Made by a program: the position numbers and the translations under genes
The notes under the pieces: model-generated
Databases searched by the model: none
The model's input: the letters and a program-made list of their open reading frames with translations, nothing else
What the model was told of the DNA's origin: nothing
Origin: an uncultured Pirellulaceae bacterium
Lineage (GTDB): Bacteria > Planctomycetota > Planctomycetia > Pirellulales > Pirellulaceae
Assembly: GCA_905480235.1 (NCBI GenBank)
Contig: CAJQPP010000036.1
Coordinates: 1-45,290, forward strand
Direction: 5' to 3'
DNA: 45,290 nucleotides
In this document: positions 16,951-26,315 of the stretch, in pieces
How the letters are laid out: the number at the start of each line of letters is the position of its first letter
Position numbering within the stretch: the first letter of the stretch is position 1

Positions 16951-19809
16951 ATGACTCAACCAAAACGCAGTTTGATTGAACGTCTTGCGACCAGCCTGAA
17001 AATTATTCCGGAATTGGATAATCAGGACTTGGCCTACGGCCCTCAGGAAATGCAAACCGTCGACCTTCAACGCTTTCCACCAATGGAGCAATGGGACGAT
17101 TGGTTTGAATACGATCCGCATGCTTGGCCCGTTCGCGAGAAAAAGAATTACGCCATCGTTCCGACCACTTGCTTTAACTGTGAATCCGCCTGTGGATTGG
17201 TTGGCTATGTCGACAAGGAGACGATGGAGGTACGAAAGTTCGAGGGCAATCCGTTTCACCCGGGCAGCCGCGGTAGAAACTGCGCTAAAGGGCCGGCAAC
17301 GATCAACCAGATCAAAGACACCGACCGAATCCTCTACCCACTGAAAAGAGATGGTGAGCGAGGTAGCGGTAAATGGAAACGCATCTCCTGGGATGAAGTC
17401 ATCAGCGAGTTGGGCGATCGCATCGGTAACGCTTTGCATGAAGAACGGCATAACGAAGTCGTTTATCATGTTGGCCGCCCTGGCCATGAGGGATACACCA
17501 ACCGGGTGCTTAAAGCATGGGGTGTGGATGGGCACAACAGCCACACCAATATTTGTTCGGCGGGTGCGCGGTTTGGGTACGCTCTGTGGCACGGGTATGA
17601 CCGCCCCTCACCTGACCACGCCAACGCCCGATTTATCCTGTTGGTAAGTGCCCACCTCGAATCGGGACACTATTTTAATCCGCACGCCCAACGAATTATC
17701 GAAGGCATGATGGATGGCGCGGAACTCGCCGTGTTGGACCCACGCCTCTCCAATACGGCCAGCGCCGCCGATTATTGGATGCCAACGCAACCTGGCAGTG
17801 AAGCCGCTGTTTTGTTAGCCATCGCCGCCGAAATCCTTCGCGACGGAACCTACAACGAAGCCTGGATGAAGCAGTGGGTCAATTGGCGTGATTACCTAAC
17901 GGCTCGTGGACATGCCGGTCCGCATGAGTTCTCACAATTCATCGAGGCTTTGAAAAAAGAGTATGCCGAGTACACACCGGAATTTGCCGAACAGGAATCG
18001 GGCGTATCAGCTCAAATGGTTCGTCAGGTTGCCAAACGAATTGGAGCGGCCGGCGATCGCTTGGCGACGCATAATTGGCGTAGCGCCAGCAGTGGCAACC
18101 TCGGCGGTTGGGCAGTCTCCAGAACCTTGCACTTTCTCAACGTTTTGACCGGCAGCGTCGGCACCGTTGGGGGCACGTCACCCAGCGGTTGGAATAAATT
18201 CAAACCTAACTTTTTTGATGATCCACCCGCGGTAAAGTTTTGGAATCAGATGCATTTCCCGAACGAGTACCCACTGTCCCATTACGAATTGAGCTTCCTG
18301 CTTCCGCACTTTCTGAAAGAGGGTCGGGGAAAAATCGACACCTATTTCACGCGTGTTTTTAATCCCGTTTGGAGCTACCCAGACGGCTTTTCATGGATCG
18401 ATGTACTGTCGGATGAGGAGAAGATCGGTTGTCACATTGCCATGACTCCCACCTGGAACGAGACCGCTTATTTTGCCGATTACGTACTGCCTATGGGGCA
18501 TGCCAGCGAACGGCACGATCTTAATAGCTATGAAACCCACAGTGGGCTATGGATTGCATTCCGCCAACCCATTCTCAGAGAAGCAGCTCGTCGCGCTGGC
18601 AAAGAGGTCGAGTTCACCTACGAAGTGAATCCCGGGGAGGTTTGGGAAGAGGACGAATTCTGGCTGGAACTCTCTTGGGCTATCGACAAGAACAATGACC
18701 TCGGGATTCGCAAACACTTCATGTCCCCGTATCGCGAGGGAGAGAAGATCAACATCGATGAGTATTACCGATACATCTTTGAAAAGACCCCTGGCTTAAA
18801 AGCGAAAGCCGCCGAACATGACCTCGAGCCTCTCGAATACATGAGACGATTTGGGGCCTTTGAAGTCGAGAAGAAATCGTATGCGAAACACCTTCAGGAA
18901 ATCCCCGGCGACGAACTGCAAGGTGCACAGACGGATGCCGATACTGGTTCCGTATCCCAGCAGGGTGAAATCATTGGCGTGTCTATCGATGGCGTTCCAA
19001 GACGTGGCTTTCCGACCCCCAGTAAAAAACAAGAGTTCTTCTCAAAGACCATGACCGATTGGGGATGGCCGGAATTTGAAATTCCGACCTACATCAAATC
19101 CCATGTGCATCCAGAGAACATCGATCCGCAAAAGAATGAATACGTTCTCTTGCCGACCTACCGGTTGCCAACCTTGATTCATTCACGAAGCGGCAATGCC
19201 AAATGGCTGGCGGAGATTTCAAACCAAAATCCCGTTTGGATTCACACATCCGATGCTAAAACCCAGGGAGTAGTAACGGGTGACTTGGTTCGTATCACTA
19301 CCGAAATTGGATTCTTCGTGGACAGGATCTGGGTCACCGAAGCCATCAAGCCCGGTATCGTGGCCTGCTCGCATCATCTCGGACGTTGGCGGCGTGAGCA
19401 GGACCCCAAGGCGAACCGCTGGGCAAGCAATACGGTCGAAATCAATAAAAGCGATGACGGAGTTTGGTCGATGCGTCGCAAAGGTAATATTGAGGGCTAC
19501 CAAAGTGGCGACGCCGATTCCTCGAGAATTTTTTGGAGCGATGGCGGGGTACATCAAAATTTAACGTTCCCTGTGCATCCGGACCCCATTAGTGGAATGC
19601 ATTGTTGGCATCAAAAAGTAACCGTGACAAAAGCGCATGCCGATGATCGTCACGGAGATGTTGAGGTGGACACCAAAAAATCGATGGCCGTGTACCGAAA
19701 GTGGTTGGAAATGACGCGGCCCGCGCCGGGGCCCAACGGGCTAAGACGTCCGCTTTGGATGAACCGACCGTTGCGTCCGGAAACCGAGTTATTTTATATC
19801 GAAAGCTGA
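16951..19809 (+). CDS. Molybdopterin oxidoreductase catalytic subunit (SoeA/PsrA-like)
   Basis: A 952-residue bis-MGD molybdoenzyme of the DMSO-reductase family. The N-terminal [4Fe-4S] set is Cys74, Cys77, Cys81 and Cys111 (CFNCESAC...GRNCAKGPA). Cys202 in SHTNICSAGARFGY is placed where the protein ligand to Mo is expected. The C-terminal cofactor-binding domain contains LLPTYRLPTLIHSRSGNAKW and SDAKTQGVVTGDLVRI. There is no twin-arginine signal or hydrophobic N-terminus, so it should be cytoplasmic, as in SoeABC sulfite dehydrogenase and unlike periplasmic PsrA/PhsA. The length also suits SoeA better than PsrA (about 760). The ATG at 16951 is chosen over a TTG five codons upstream. Its partner is the fused Fe-S/NrfD protein just upstream. 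The substrate is inferred, not proven. Confidence 0.88.
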   Translation: MTQPKRSLIERLATSLKIIPELDNQDLAYGPQEMQTVDLQRFPPMEQWDDWFEYDPHAWPVREKKNYAIVPTTCFNCESACGLVGYVDKETMEVRKFEGNPFHPGSRGRNCAKGPATINQIKDTDRILYPLKRDGERGSGKWKRISWDEVISELGDRIGNALHEERHNEVVYHVGRPGHEGYTNRVLKAWGVDGHNSHTNICSAGARFGYALWHGYDRPSPDHANARFILLVSAHLESGHYFNPHAQRIIEGMMDGAELAVLDPRLSNTASAADYWMPTQPGSEAAVLLAIAAEILRDGTYNEAWMKQWVNWRDYLTARGHAGPHEFSQFIEALKKEYAEYTPEFAEQESGVSAQMVRQVAKRIGAAGDRLATHNWRSASSGNLGGWAVSRTLHFLNVLTGSVGTVGGTSPSGWNKFKPNFFDDPPAVKFWNQMHFPNEYPLSHYELSFLLPHFLKEGRGKIDTYFTRVFNPVWSYPDGFSWIDVLSDEEKIGCHIAMTPTWNETAYFADYVLPMGHASERHDLNSYETHSGLWIAFRQPILREAARRAGKEVEFTYEVNPGEVWEEDEFWLELSWAIDKNNDLGIRKHFMSPYREGEKINIDEYYRYIFEKTPGLKAKAAEHDLEPLEYMRRFGAFEVEKKSYAKHLQEIPGDELQGAQTDADTGSVSQQGEIIGVSIDGVPRRGFPTPSKKQEFFSKTMTDWGWPEFEIPTYIKSHVHPENIDPQKNEYVLLPTYRLPTLIHSRSGNAKWLAEISNQNPVWIHTSDAKTQGVVTGDLVRITTEIGFFVDRIWVTEAIKPGIVACSHHLGRWRREQDPKANRWASNTVEINKSDDGVWSMRRKGNIEGYQSGDADSSRIFWSDGGVHQNLTFPVHPDPISGMHCWHQKVTVTKAHADDRHGDVEVDTKKSMAVYRKWLEMTRPAPGPNGLRRPLWMNRPLRPETELFYIES

Positions 19810-19856
19810 GGTTCCCGCCCAACTCAATACCACCATTTCAGCCGGCCATCCGCATC

Positions 19857-20777
19857 TCAGGAAATGGGTGACGCAGAGGAACCGAGGTAGGCCGTCGGCA
19901 TTTTTTCTTCGGTTGTGTCCGTTGGAGCATTTAACTCGACGAAGACTTCATAGGCCAAAAACATGCTGAAACAAAATATCAACAAGGCGAGCAGGCGTTT
20001 CAGCTGAACGGCCGGTAGCACGTTGCAAAAACGTGCTCCCACCACAACGCCAAACAGGCTGCCGGTTAGCAACGCGAGCACCACCACCAGATCGATACTA
20101 CCATCGACCGCAAACAGGATGGTGCCAATGACGGAACTTAGTACCACCATAGCGAGTGAGGTCCCCACGGCGCGATGGGGCGTCATACCAACCATTAAAA
20201 CCAACACCGGTACGAGAATGATTCCGCCACCGATTCCTGTCAGGCCTTTCAGGATACCAATCGTCCCCCCAATCAAAATTAACAACGGAATACTAATGGG
20301 AGGTATCTCGGGTTGGCCGAGCTTGACGAAGGGCGGAAGTGGGATTTTCGACAACAGTGGCTTACCCTGCTCCTTATCGCTTTGCCACCAAACCAATAAA
20401 CCGATCGGCAGCAGCAATAGACAGAAGATCCCATTGACCAAGGTATCAAATTCGTGTCCCCAAGCGTCCTTCAAGTCGTGATGGAATTGATACCCACCCA
20501 AGACTCCCAGGCTGGCCGCAATCGCGATCGGCCACATGGCACGTGGCTCAAAATTACCGGCACCGCTGTGGCGCTTTAATGCCAACGATCCATTGACTAG
20601 CGTGAACCCCATACTGCAACCAATGGCAACCGAGGGGTCTATCCCAAACGCCAAGATCATGATCGGGGTGGTAATGAAAGCACCACCAATCCCAAACATC
20701 CCTGTAAGAAATCCGACAATCAGCCCCAGGCAACTCAGGCCTAACAGCAGAATCGGTTCTGTTTGAAGAATATCCAT
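19857..20777 (-). CDS. TauE/SafE family anion (sulfite/organosulfonate) exporter
   Basis: A 306-residue membrane protein with the internally duplicated TauE/SafE (DUF81) fold. The two repeats open with IVGFLTGMFGIGGAFITTPIMI (about 20-41) and IGILKGLTGIGGGIILVPVLVL, each carrying the G-x-G-I-G-G loop. About eight helices are predicted, with a hydrophilic linker of about 25 residues after the middle helix. Some family members export sulfite or sulfoacetate formed in taurine and sulfonate breakdown; others have unrelated substrates. It lies 138 bases downstream of the cysteine dioxygenase gene on the same strand and faces the molybdoenzyme gene. That context favours sulfite. Confidence 0.87.
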   Translation of the reverse strand: MDILQTEPILLLGLSCLGLIVGFLTGMFGIGGAFITTPIMILAFGIDPSVAIGCSMGFTLVNGSLALKRHSGAGNFEPRAMWPIAIAASLGVLGGYQFHHDLKDAWGHEFDTLVNGIFCLLLLPIGLLVWWQSDKEQGKPLLSKIPLPPFVKLGQPEIPPISIPLLILIGGTIGILKGLTGIGGGIILVPVLVLMVGMTPHRAVGTSLAMVVLSSVIGTILFAVDGSIDLVVVLALLTGSLFGVVVGARFCNVLPAVQLKRLLALLIFCFSMFLAYEVFVELNAPTDTTEEKMPTAYLGSSASPIS

Positions 20778-20915
20778 AAAGAGGCAGGGAAGTTCAGCTC
20801 GTCAATTCACAGGCAGTGGGTCAAATTGACCAAGGAGATTGCTGATTTCAATACGGCAAGAAAAATTTGAGCTATGAACGGTCGTCAGAGGCTCAAGCAG
20901 TTATTCCCGGGAGGA

Positions 20916-21413
20916 TCAACTGTCAGAACTTTCCCAAGTCTGCATGTTACCTAACGGGGGACTGTAAATGTGAAGTGTGATTAGATCGTCACCCAGGGGA
21001 TGTTCGTTTGCTACCTGATGGACATCGTCATCCTGAGTACAACAAACCTGTCCCACGTCCAACACCCGGTATTCAACAGGGTCGACTAATCCGTCTGCAC
21101 GCTCTTCAAAGGTCGTCTCAACACCTTGGCCCGTCAAGATCCTTAGACCGCACGTTGATTGGGCATGATTATGGATAAGACTTTTTTGCCCCCCTCTCCA
21201 GCAGATGCAAAGCAACTCATACCAAGTGTTTTCGCAGATCAAATTGCGAGAATAAGTGGTATCACCGAACTGCATGAACGGTAGAAGGTCCCGCATGTCC
21301 ACGTCCAATTTCACCAGTTGCTCCTCCAGGCCAAGCATGGGAACTCGCCCTTCTAATCGATCCAAAAAATCCACCAAAGGGACTAATGACTCTGGAATTG
21401 CAACCGTGCTCAT
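20916..21413 (-). CDS. Cysteine dioxygenase (cupin)
   Basis: A 165-residue non-haem iron thiol dioxygenase that oxidises L-cysteine to cysteine sulfinate. The three iron ligands are His81 and His83 (IHNHAQSTC) and His132 (DDDVHQVAN). The substrate-binding pair YSR (54-56) matches the family. Both residues of the Cys-Tyr cofactor cross-link seem present: Cys88, five after the second His, and Tyr150 in LHIYSPPL. Many bacterial members have Gly at the Cys position. The ATG at 21413 has AGGTGG just upstream; a longer in-frame start at 21470 adds an unconserved stretch. Cysteine sulfinate normally decays to sulfite after transamination, which fits the exporter downstream. Confidence 0.88.
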   Translation of the reverse strand: MSTVAIPESLVPLVDFLDRLEGRVPMLGLEEQLVKLDVDMRDLLPFMQFGDTTYSRNLICENTWYELLCICWRGGQKSLIHNHAQSTCGLRILTGQGVETTFEERADGLVDPVEYRVLDVGQVCCTQDDDVHQVANEHPLGDDLITLHIYSPPLGNMQTWESSDS

Positions 21414-21612
21414 TTGCCACCTATCTAGGGTTGGGTTTTGGAAAGGGTGAAATCGTTTTAGTGAATGCAAGCTGAATGGGCGCCACCTATTTTGGCTCCG
21501 ACCGCACTTCGATTATGGCCTGATCAGATTTTTTCTGCAATGAAACGCGGCCTGCGGAGCTCTAACAGGGCGGAAAAAGCTAAAAAACAGGCTTTTCTCA
21601 CCCGCACAATCC

Positions 21613-22338
21613 CTAGGGCTGCACTTCGATTTGGTTTTCAATCCGATAAATCCCGGGTTCCAAACGGGCCATGCGTTCGGCGCGATTTCGCGCGTCGATT
21701 GTGGAAACCACCCCTGAAAGGTAAGCCGTTTTGTTTTCCACGCGCACCTGCACGTTCGCCATCGGATTGCTGGCCATTTGACTGCTTGCTAAGCGTTGCT
21801 GAAATCGGCTTGAGACCTGCTCAGGCGTTACCGGATTTTTCACCGTGATCCGAGGCACCAAACGCGTTCTCAGTGACCGCCGGACTACGCTGTTGCCGGT
21901 CCCATTTTGCAGCCCTCGCTGGCCCGCATTGCCACCTCGTGCACCGGCAAAACCGCGGCCACCAGCACCGCCACCGGAAGAAAAAACACTGCCGGGCGCA
22001 GTCGCATTACTACGCGGATGTGCCTGAATCCCCAACGTCTCGAAACGCTCAATCGAGCGGCCGACGAAAGGTTGATTACGAGTATTTTCAATTTCCGGTA
22101 TCTCAGGTATCTGCAACTGATCGACCAAATTTCCAAAATCAAAGTCGCCACCCGTCTCAAAACTACCCTGAGTTCCCGGGGCAGTCGTCGCTGGCGCTTG
22201 AGTGGTTTGGGTCGTCCCGGGATCCACCGTGGGAACGCCACCCGTACCACCGGATTGTTGGGCCAGCAAAGGTGTGCCCAAGCCGCACAGAGTGGCAAAT
22301 ACTAGGGCAACGTAAAAAAGGCGGCCTGAACGGATCAT
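21613..22338 (-). CDS. Exported BON-domain protein with Gly-rich linker
   Basis: A 241-residue protein with a signal peptide (1-26, GTPLLA-QQ) followed by a Thr/Pro/Gln-rich low-complexity region. A short helix-like stretch (VDQLQIPEIPEI), a Gly/Arg-rich linker (about 115-145) and a C-terminal BON-type domain (about 170-241) complete it. The BON domain includes NVQVRVENKTAYLSGVVSTIDARNRAERMARLEPGIYRIENQIEV. BON domains are thought to bind phospholipid or other envelope surfaces. The start at 22338 begins directly at the signal peptide. An upstream in-frame ATG at 22377 would add 13 residues. The function is unknown. It is transcribed away from the large secreted protein gene. Confidence 0.75.
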   Translation of the reverse strand: MIRSGRLFYVALVFATLCGLGTPLLAQQSGGTGGVPTVDPGTTQTTQAPATTAPGTQGSFETGGDFDFGNLVDQLQIPEIPEIENTRNQPFVGRSIERFETLGIQAHPRSNATAPGSVFSSGGGAGGRGFAGARGGNAGQRGLQNGTGNSVVRRSLRTRLVPRITVKNPVTPEQVSSRFQQRLASSQMASNPMANVQVRVENKTAYLSGVVSTIDARNRAERMARLEPGIYRIENQIEVQP

Positions 22339-22409
22339 TTCGTTTAACTCGCTTAAGATATAAGGAACTCTCCTCATCTATCGTCGGCAGGAGGCGGAAG
22401 ACTGTCAAA

Positions 22410-22676
22410 TTAAACCCCGGAAAGCCCTGCAGGTGTCGTGGTTGGTTCAGCTGGACCAAGTTTGCCACGCAATGAGTTTGCCAAAAACGTCGAGTCTGCG
22501 AATATTTCGGCTTCTAACACGAAAATTTGCCCTTCCGCCAACCTGCGGTTGATATCACTTACTCCAGCCATCCGACGGTGACTTATTTTCAAAGGAAACC
22601 CGCCAGTTTCGAACTGGGGATCATTTTCATAGGAATCGACGCTAAAATCGCAGGACAAAATGAAACCTTGGGGCAC
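22410..22676 (-). CDS. Possible small hypothetical protein, 88 aa
   Basis: A GTG-initiated frame lies upstream of, and in the same direction as, the BON gene (72 bases apart). The protein has balanced composition, with a plausible amphipathic segment around DINRRLAEGQIFVLEAEIF, and ends in a Pro/Thr-rich tail. I recognise no family and see no good ribosome-binding site. It occupies most of the 453-base gap between the BON gene and the secreted protein gene at 22792. The rest of the gap shows nothing to me. It may be spurious. Confidence 0.25.
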   Translation of the reverse strand: MPQGFILSCDFSVDSYENDPQFETGGFPLKISHRRMAGVSDINRRLAEGQIFVLEAEIFADSTFLANSLRGKLGPAEPTTTPAGLSGV

Positions 22677-22791
22677 TAACTGGGGTTTAATCGATTAGAC
22701 CACCGGCTACTCTATTTAATGACCCTGCCTGGCCTCGTTAGCCGCCCCTTTTTCGAGTTTGTTTCCCCAGCACCCCCTTCGGTAGAAATAC

Positions 22792-24711
22792 ATGAAATCA
22801 AGCTTTCCTTTCGTCGCACTCAATCGCATTTGCGCAATCGCCCTTTTGCTGGGCTGCCTCCTGAGTGGTGGGTTTTCGTGTCCGTCGCAGGCTCAAGAAA
22901 TAGAACGGCCCCAAGCGGTCGATTTGTTACCCGAGCGAACCGCTCTGTTCGTCAATGTGAATAACATTCCTGAATTGGTAAGTGACTTAAAAGATTCCAA
23001 TTTTGGAAAAATGTTGCAAGACGAACAGATCGCACCCTTTGTCCGATCCCTCTACGGTGAGGCGAAAGACAACCTAGACGAATTAATGGACAACGACGAC
23101 TTTGGCTTTTCAGTGGCCGAGTTGGCGTCACTTCCGGCTGGAGAAGTTTGTTTTGCGATCGTCACGCCGCGACGGAAAGAACCCAAGTTCGTTTTGATCA
23201 TGGACATCCCCGAAGATTCTCAAGTCGCCGAAGATTTGATCGAACTCGGTCGAGAAGCCGCAGCAGACGATGGCGGTATTTTTGAAGAGAGCAGTGTCGC
23301 CGATCTTGAATTTCAAACCGTCCGCCAAGGCACAGGAGATAATTCTGTCACGTACGTGCTCCACCAGGGAACCTTTGTCGCCAGTAATGACGAAGAAGTG
23401 TTCAGCGATATTATTACCCGCTGGGTCGGCGAACCGGAAGAAAAGGATCGTACGCTGGCCGGCAATCGCAAATTTGTCACCATTATGAACAAGTGTAAGA
23501 GCACCGAAGATTTGCCGATGGCGGTCTCATTTTTCTGCGATCCAATCATGCTGGCTCGCAGCGCGTTTATCGAAAACACCGGTGCCAGAGTCGTTTTTGG
23601 ATTCCTGCCGACTTTGGGTTTGGATGGTGTTGGTGCCATTGGTGGTGCTGCCCTGTTTAACGAAAAAAATTATGAAAGTGTTTTCCACGGACACCTATTA
23701 CTGACCAATCCGAGAGCGGGAATTATTCAAATGATCGCTCTTCGACCTGGCTTTTATGAACCCGAATCTTTTGCACCAGAAGATACAGCGACCTACGTGA
23801 CAAGCAGTTGGGATTTCCAAAAGTTTGTCTCTGAACTAGAAAAAATCGTGGACACCTTCACCAGCGAAGGCACCTTCCAAAGTCAGATAGAGACTTTCAA
23901 CGAGGAACTGGAAATCGACTTTCAAAGCGATTTACTTGATAACTTGGCTGGACGCGTCTCGTTCTTTCAATGGAACAGTGAAACGCCGACGCTAGATGGA
24001 CAGTGCAATTGCATCGCGATTCAAATGAAAGATGTGGACAAAGGTCAAGAATTGATCGAAACCATTTTGAATCGCCAAATGGAGGAAAACATTCGTGAAT
24101 TCATCATCGAGGACGAGCATGAGGGAATTACCTATTGGCACGTCTCTTCGACGTTTGAAGAGATGGGCCTGAGACGCCGTGACAGAAGACGGGAAAGACG
24201 CCGGGAAAACGGCGAGTCAATTCCCGATTCATCGGATGAGGATCTGACGCAACTCACCTTAAACGGCACGCAACCCACGATGGCGTTTATTGACGATTAT
24301 TTCGTGCTAACTGGCAACATCTCCTTCATGAAGCACATGATTGAAACAGCTGAAGGAGAACATGAACAACTGGTTGATAACCCGGAATTTAAGGAGACGA
24401 TGCGTGAAATCCGTACTCTCATGGACGGCAACTTACCTTCCATGTTGTCGTACGCCAGGCCCGACCTATCGCTGAAAAACTTCTACAACATGTTGAAGAC
24501 AGACAACACCCGGGACGTGCTTTACGAGCGAGCAGAGGACAATGAGTTCTTTCGCATCCTCAGTGACTTGATGGAAGAAAATGAACTACCCGAATTTGAA
24601 GATCTGGCGGGATACTTTCCGGCTCAAGGCAGTTTTGTTATCAACGATGAGACTGGGTTTCATTTCCTGACTTTTCAACGCAAAGCGAATATTGATCAAG
24701 ACGACGACTAA
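22792..24711 (+). CDS. Large secreted protein, DUF3352-like, unknown function
   Basis: A 639-residue protein with a signal peptide (about 1-35, ending SQAQ-E), so it is exported or surface-exposed. The body alternates beta-rich segments and acidic helices: DLLPERTALFVNVNNIPELV at the mature N-terminus, LPAGEVCFAIV, and VSFFQWNSE. It contains an Arg-rich patch, LRRRDRRRERRR (about 462-473), and an acidic C-terminus. The opening and overall pattern resemble DUF3352-type planctomycete proteins, a resemblance I hold weakly. No catalytic motif is seen. It has its own terminator downstream, so it is probably monocistronic. Confidence 0.65.
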   Translation: MKSSFPFVALNRICAIALLLGCLLSGGFSCPSQAQEIERPQAVDLLPERTALFVNVNNIPELVSDLKDSNFGKMLQDEQIAPFVRSLYGEAKDNLDELMDNDDFGFSVAELASLPAGEVCFAIVTPRRKEPKFVLIMDIPEDSQVAEDLIELGREAAADDGGIFEESSVADLEFQTVRQGTGDNSVTYVLHQGTFVASNDEEVFSDIITRWVGEPEEKDRTLAGNRKFVTIMNKCKSTEDLPMAVSFFCDPIMLARSAFIENTGARVVFGFLPTLGLDGVGAIGGAALFNEKNYESVFHGHLLLTNPRAGIIQMIALRPGFYEPESFAPEDTATYVTSSWDFQKFVSELEKIVDTFTSEGTFQSQIETFNEELEIDFQSDLLDNLAGRVSFFQWNSETPTLDGQCNCIAIQMKDVDKGQELIETILNRQMEENIREFIIEDEHEGITYWHVSSTFEEMGLRRRDRRRERRRENGESIPDSSDEDLTQLTLNGTQPTMAFIDDYFVLTGNISFMKHMIETAEGEHEQLVDNPEFKETMREIRTLMDGNLPSMLSYARPDLSLKNFYNMLKTDNTRDVLYERAEDNEFFRILSDLMEENELPEFEDLAGYFPAQGSFVINDETGFHFLTFQRKANIDQDDD

Positions 24712-24739
24712 GTCTTGCGATTTGCGGAAATAATCTCCC

Positions 24740-24767
24740 ACGGCGATTCCTTTGGTCGCCGTTTTTT
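24740..24767 (+). terminator. Intrinsic terminator after the secreted protein gene
   Basis: ACGGCGA (24740-24746) pairs with TCGCCGT (24756-24762), nine-base loop, followed by a T-run to 24767. It begins 29 bases after the stop codon at 24711 and precedes trkA. Confidence 0.85.
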
Positions 24768-24869
24768 CATTTGTCGGTTAGAACTCAATCCGTTCTTACT
24801 TGACGCCTGTCGTACAACAACCGATAACCGATCGACTTTCTTGCTCAATCGTTTACTGATCGCCTGATT

Positions 24870-26216
24870 ATGAATATTGTTGTGCTCGGTGCCGGCACGG
24901 TCGGAATGTCGATAGCGAAACTGCTCTGTAATCAGGGCCACAGCGTTACGATTATCGACAATAATTCGTCAAAGACCCGGTTAGCCAACGAACAATTAGA
25001 TGTTCGCGCATTGACCGGATCTGCCTCCATGTCGAGCGTACTGTTTCAGGCCGGTATCGCCACCGCCGATATCTGTATGGCAGTTACCGGTGATGATGAG
25101 ACCAACATCATTGGTGCCAGCCTCTCCAAGGCGATGGGGGCGGGCAGAGCCATTGCACGTGTCTTTGCACCCGTTTACCACGATCTCAGCACGTTCGATT
25201 ATGCAGAACATTTCCGCATCGATCGCATGCTCAGTCTCGAACAATTAACGGCGTTGGAACTAGCAAACCATTTGCGAGACCTAGGCTCCGCCGTCGTCGA
25301 GCAATTCGCGTATGGTGGATTGGAAGTCCACGAGATCATTGTTAATGAGAAAAGCCATGCTGCTGGGAAAGCGATCTTTGATTTAAAGATGAACTCTACC
25401 GCGAGAATCGGAACGATTACTCGCGATGGAAAGATGCGCATCGCCCGCGCGGATTACGAACTGGAAGTGGGAGATCGATTGCTGGCGTTTTGTCGTCCTG
25501 AAGATGTTTCAGCGTTAAAGAGTCAATTCAAACAGGGACATGCACAGCGTCGCCGTATCTTTATCGCCGGCGGCGGTGAAACCGGCTACCATCTCGCACG
25601 AAAGTTACAAAGCCACCGTTTTTCAGTCACTCTTATGGATTCGGATGAAAAACGATGCGAGTATCTGGCAAGTCATCTTACGCAAACGCAGGTGATTTAT
25701 GGAAATGCGTCGCACTGGGAGGTTCTCAAGGAAGAAGGCGTCGACCACGTCGATACTTTTGTTGCTTGCTTGGGTAATGACGAGAATAATATTCTTGCCG
25801 GTGTGGAAGCGCGGGATATGGGCGCGCCGGAAATCATGGCAGTCGTCAGCAGGCCTGATTACGCCAACATTACCTCAAAATTGGGAATCGATGTCGCCGT
25901 CAGCGAGCGCGATGTGATGGCCCGCAACATCATCTCTTACTTGCAAGCCGGTAATGTCCTGCGGCGTGAGACCTTGCCAGGGAGCGATATCGATCTGATT
26001 GAACTAGAAGTTGGAAACCAATCCAAGGCGACTCTTTCCGCACTTGTCGATTTTGATTTGGATATGAACTTTCTAATTTGTGCATTAATGCGAAAAGAAC
26101 ATATTCGGGTTCCCGAAGCATCCGATCAATTAAAACATGGCGATCACATCGTGCTGCTGGTTGAAAATCACAATGCCGAGGCTCTCATCAATTTCTTCAC
26201 CCGAGCCGAAAATTAG
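24870..26216 (+). CDS. trkA: Trk potassium uptake regulatory subunit TrkA
   Basis: A cytosolic NAD(H)-binding gating subunit of the TrkH/TrkG potassium channel. The 448-residue protein is an internal duplication. The first RCK-N domain starts VVLGAGTVG (4-12) with the acidic end of beta-2 in TIIDNN. The first RCK-C domain ends about residue 218. The second RCK-N domain starts IFIAGGGETG (about 227-236) with VTLMDSDEKRCEYL. A second RCK-C domain ends near DHIVLLVENHNAEALINFF. The length is typical of E. coli TrkA (458). The membrane partner TrkH is not in the window. No strong ribosome-binding site precedes the ATG. Confidence 0.95.
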   Translation: MNIVVLGAGTVGMSIAKLLCNQGHSVTIIDNNSSKTRLANEQLDVRALTGSASMSSVLFQAGIATADICMAVTGDDETNIIGASLSKAMGAGRAIARVFAPVYHDLSTFDYAEHFRIDRMLSLEQLTALELANHLRDLGSAVVEQFAYGGLEVHEIIVNEKSHAAGKAIFDLKMNSTARIGTITRDGKMRIARADYELEVGDRLLAFCRPEDVSALKSQFKQGHAQRRRIFIAGGGETGYHLARKLQSHRFSVTLMDSDEKRCEYLASHLTQTQVIYGNASHWEVLKEEGVDHVDTFVACLGNDENNILAGVEARDMGAPEIMAVVSRPDYANITSKLGIDVAVSERDVMARNIISYLQAGNVLRRETLPGSDIDLIELEVGNQSKATLSALVDFDLDMNFLICALMRKEHIRVPEASDQLKHGDHIVLLVENHNAEALINFFTRAEN

Positions 26217-26287
26217 CCTCTGCGGAATATCTACTGCTGCACCAGCAATTTTTCGCCGCATACCTGATTTGCAAACGCCAATCGTAT

Positions 26288-26315
26288 GGAGCCTTCTCTT
26301 GTTAGGAATGGCTCC
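26288..26315. terminator. Hairpin between convergent trkA and UDP-glucuronate decarboxylase genes
   Basis: GGAGCC (26288-26293) pairs with GGCTCC (26310-26315), 16-base loop. It ends exactly at the stop codon of the leftward gene and lies 71 bases after trkA. It is followed only by TTAATAATT, so it is a weak or bidirectional terminator candidate. Confidence 0.35.

Noticed and set aside
16888..17592. 234-codon frame antisense to the molybdoenzyme
   Set aside because: A shadow of the Fe-S and cofactor-binding N-terminus on the other strand.
15204..19809. Assignment as polysulfide or thiosulfate reductase (Psr/Phs)
   Set aside because: Kept only as an alternative: the missing Tat signal, larger size and sulfite-related neighbours fit the Soe type better.
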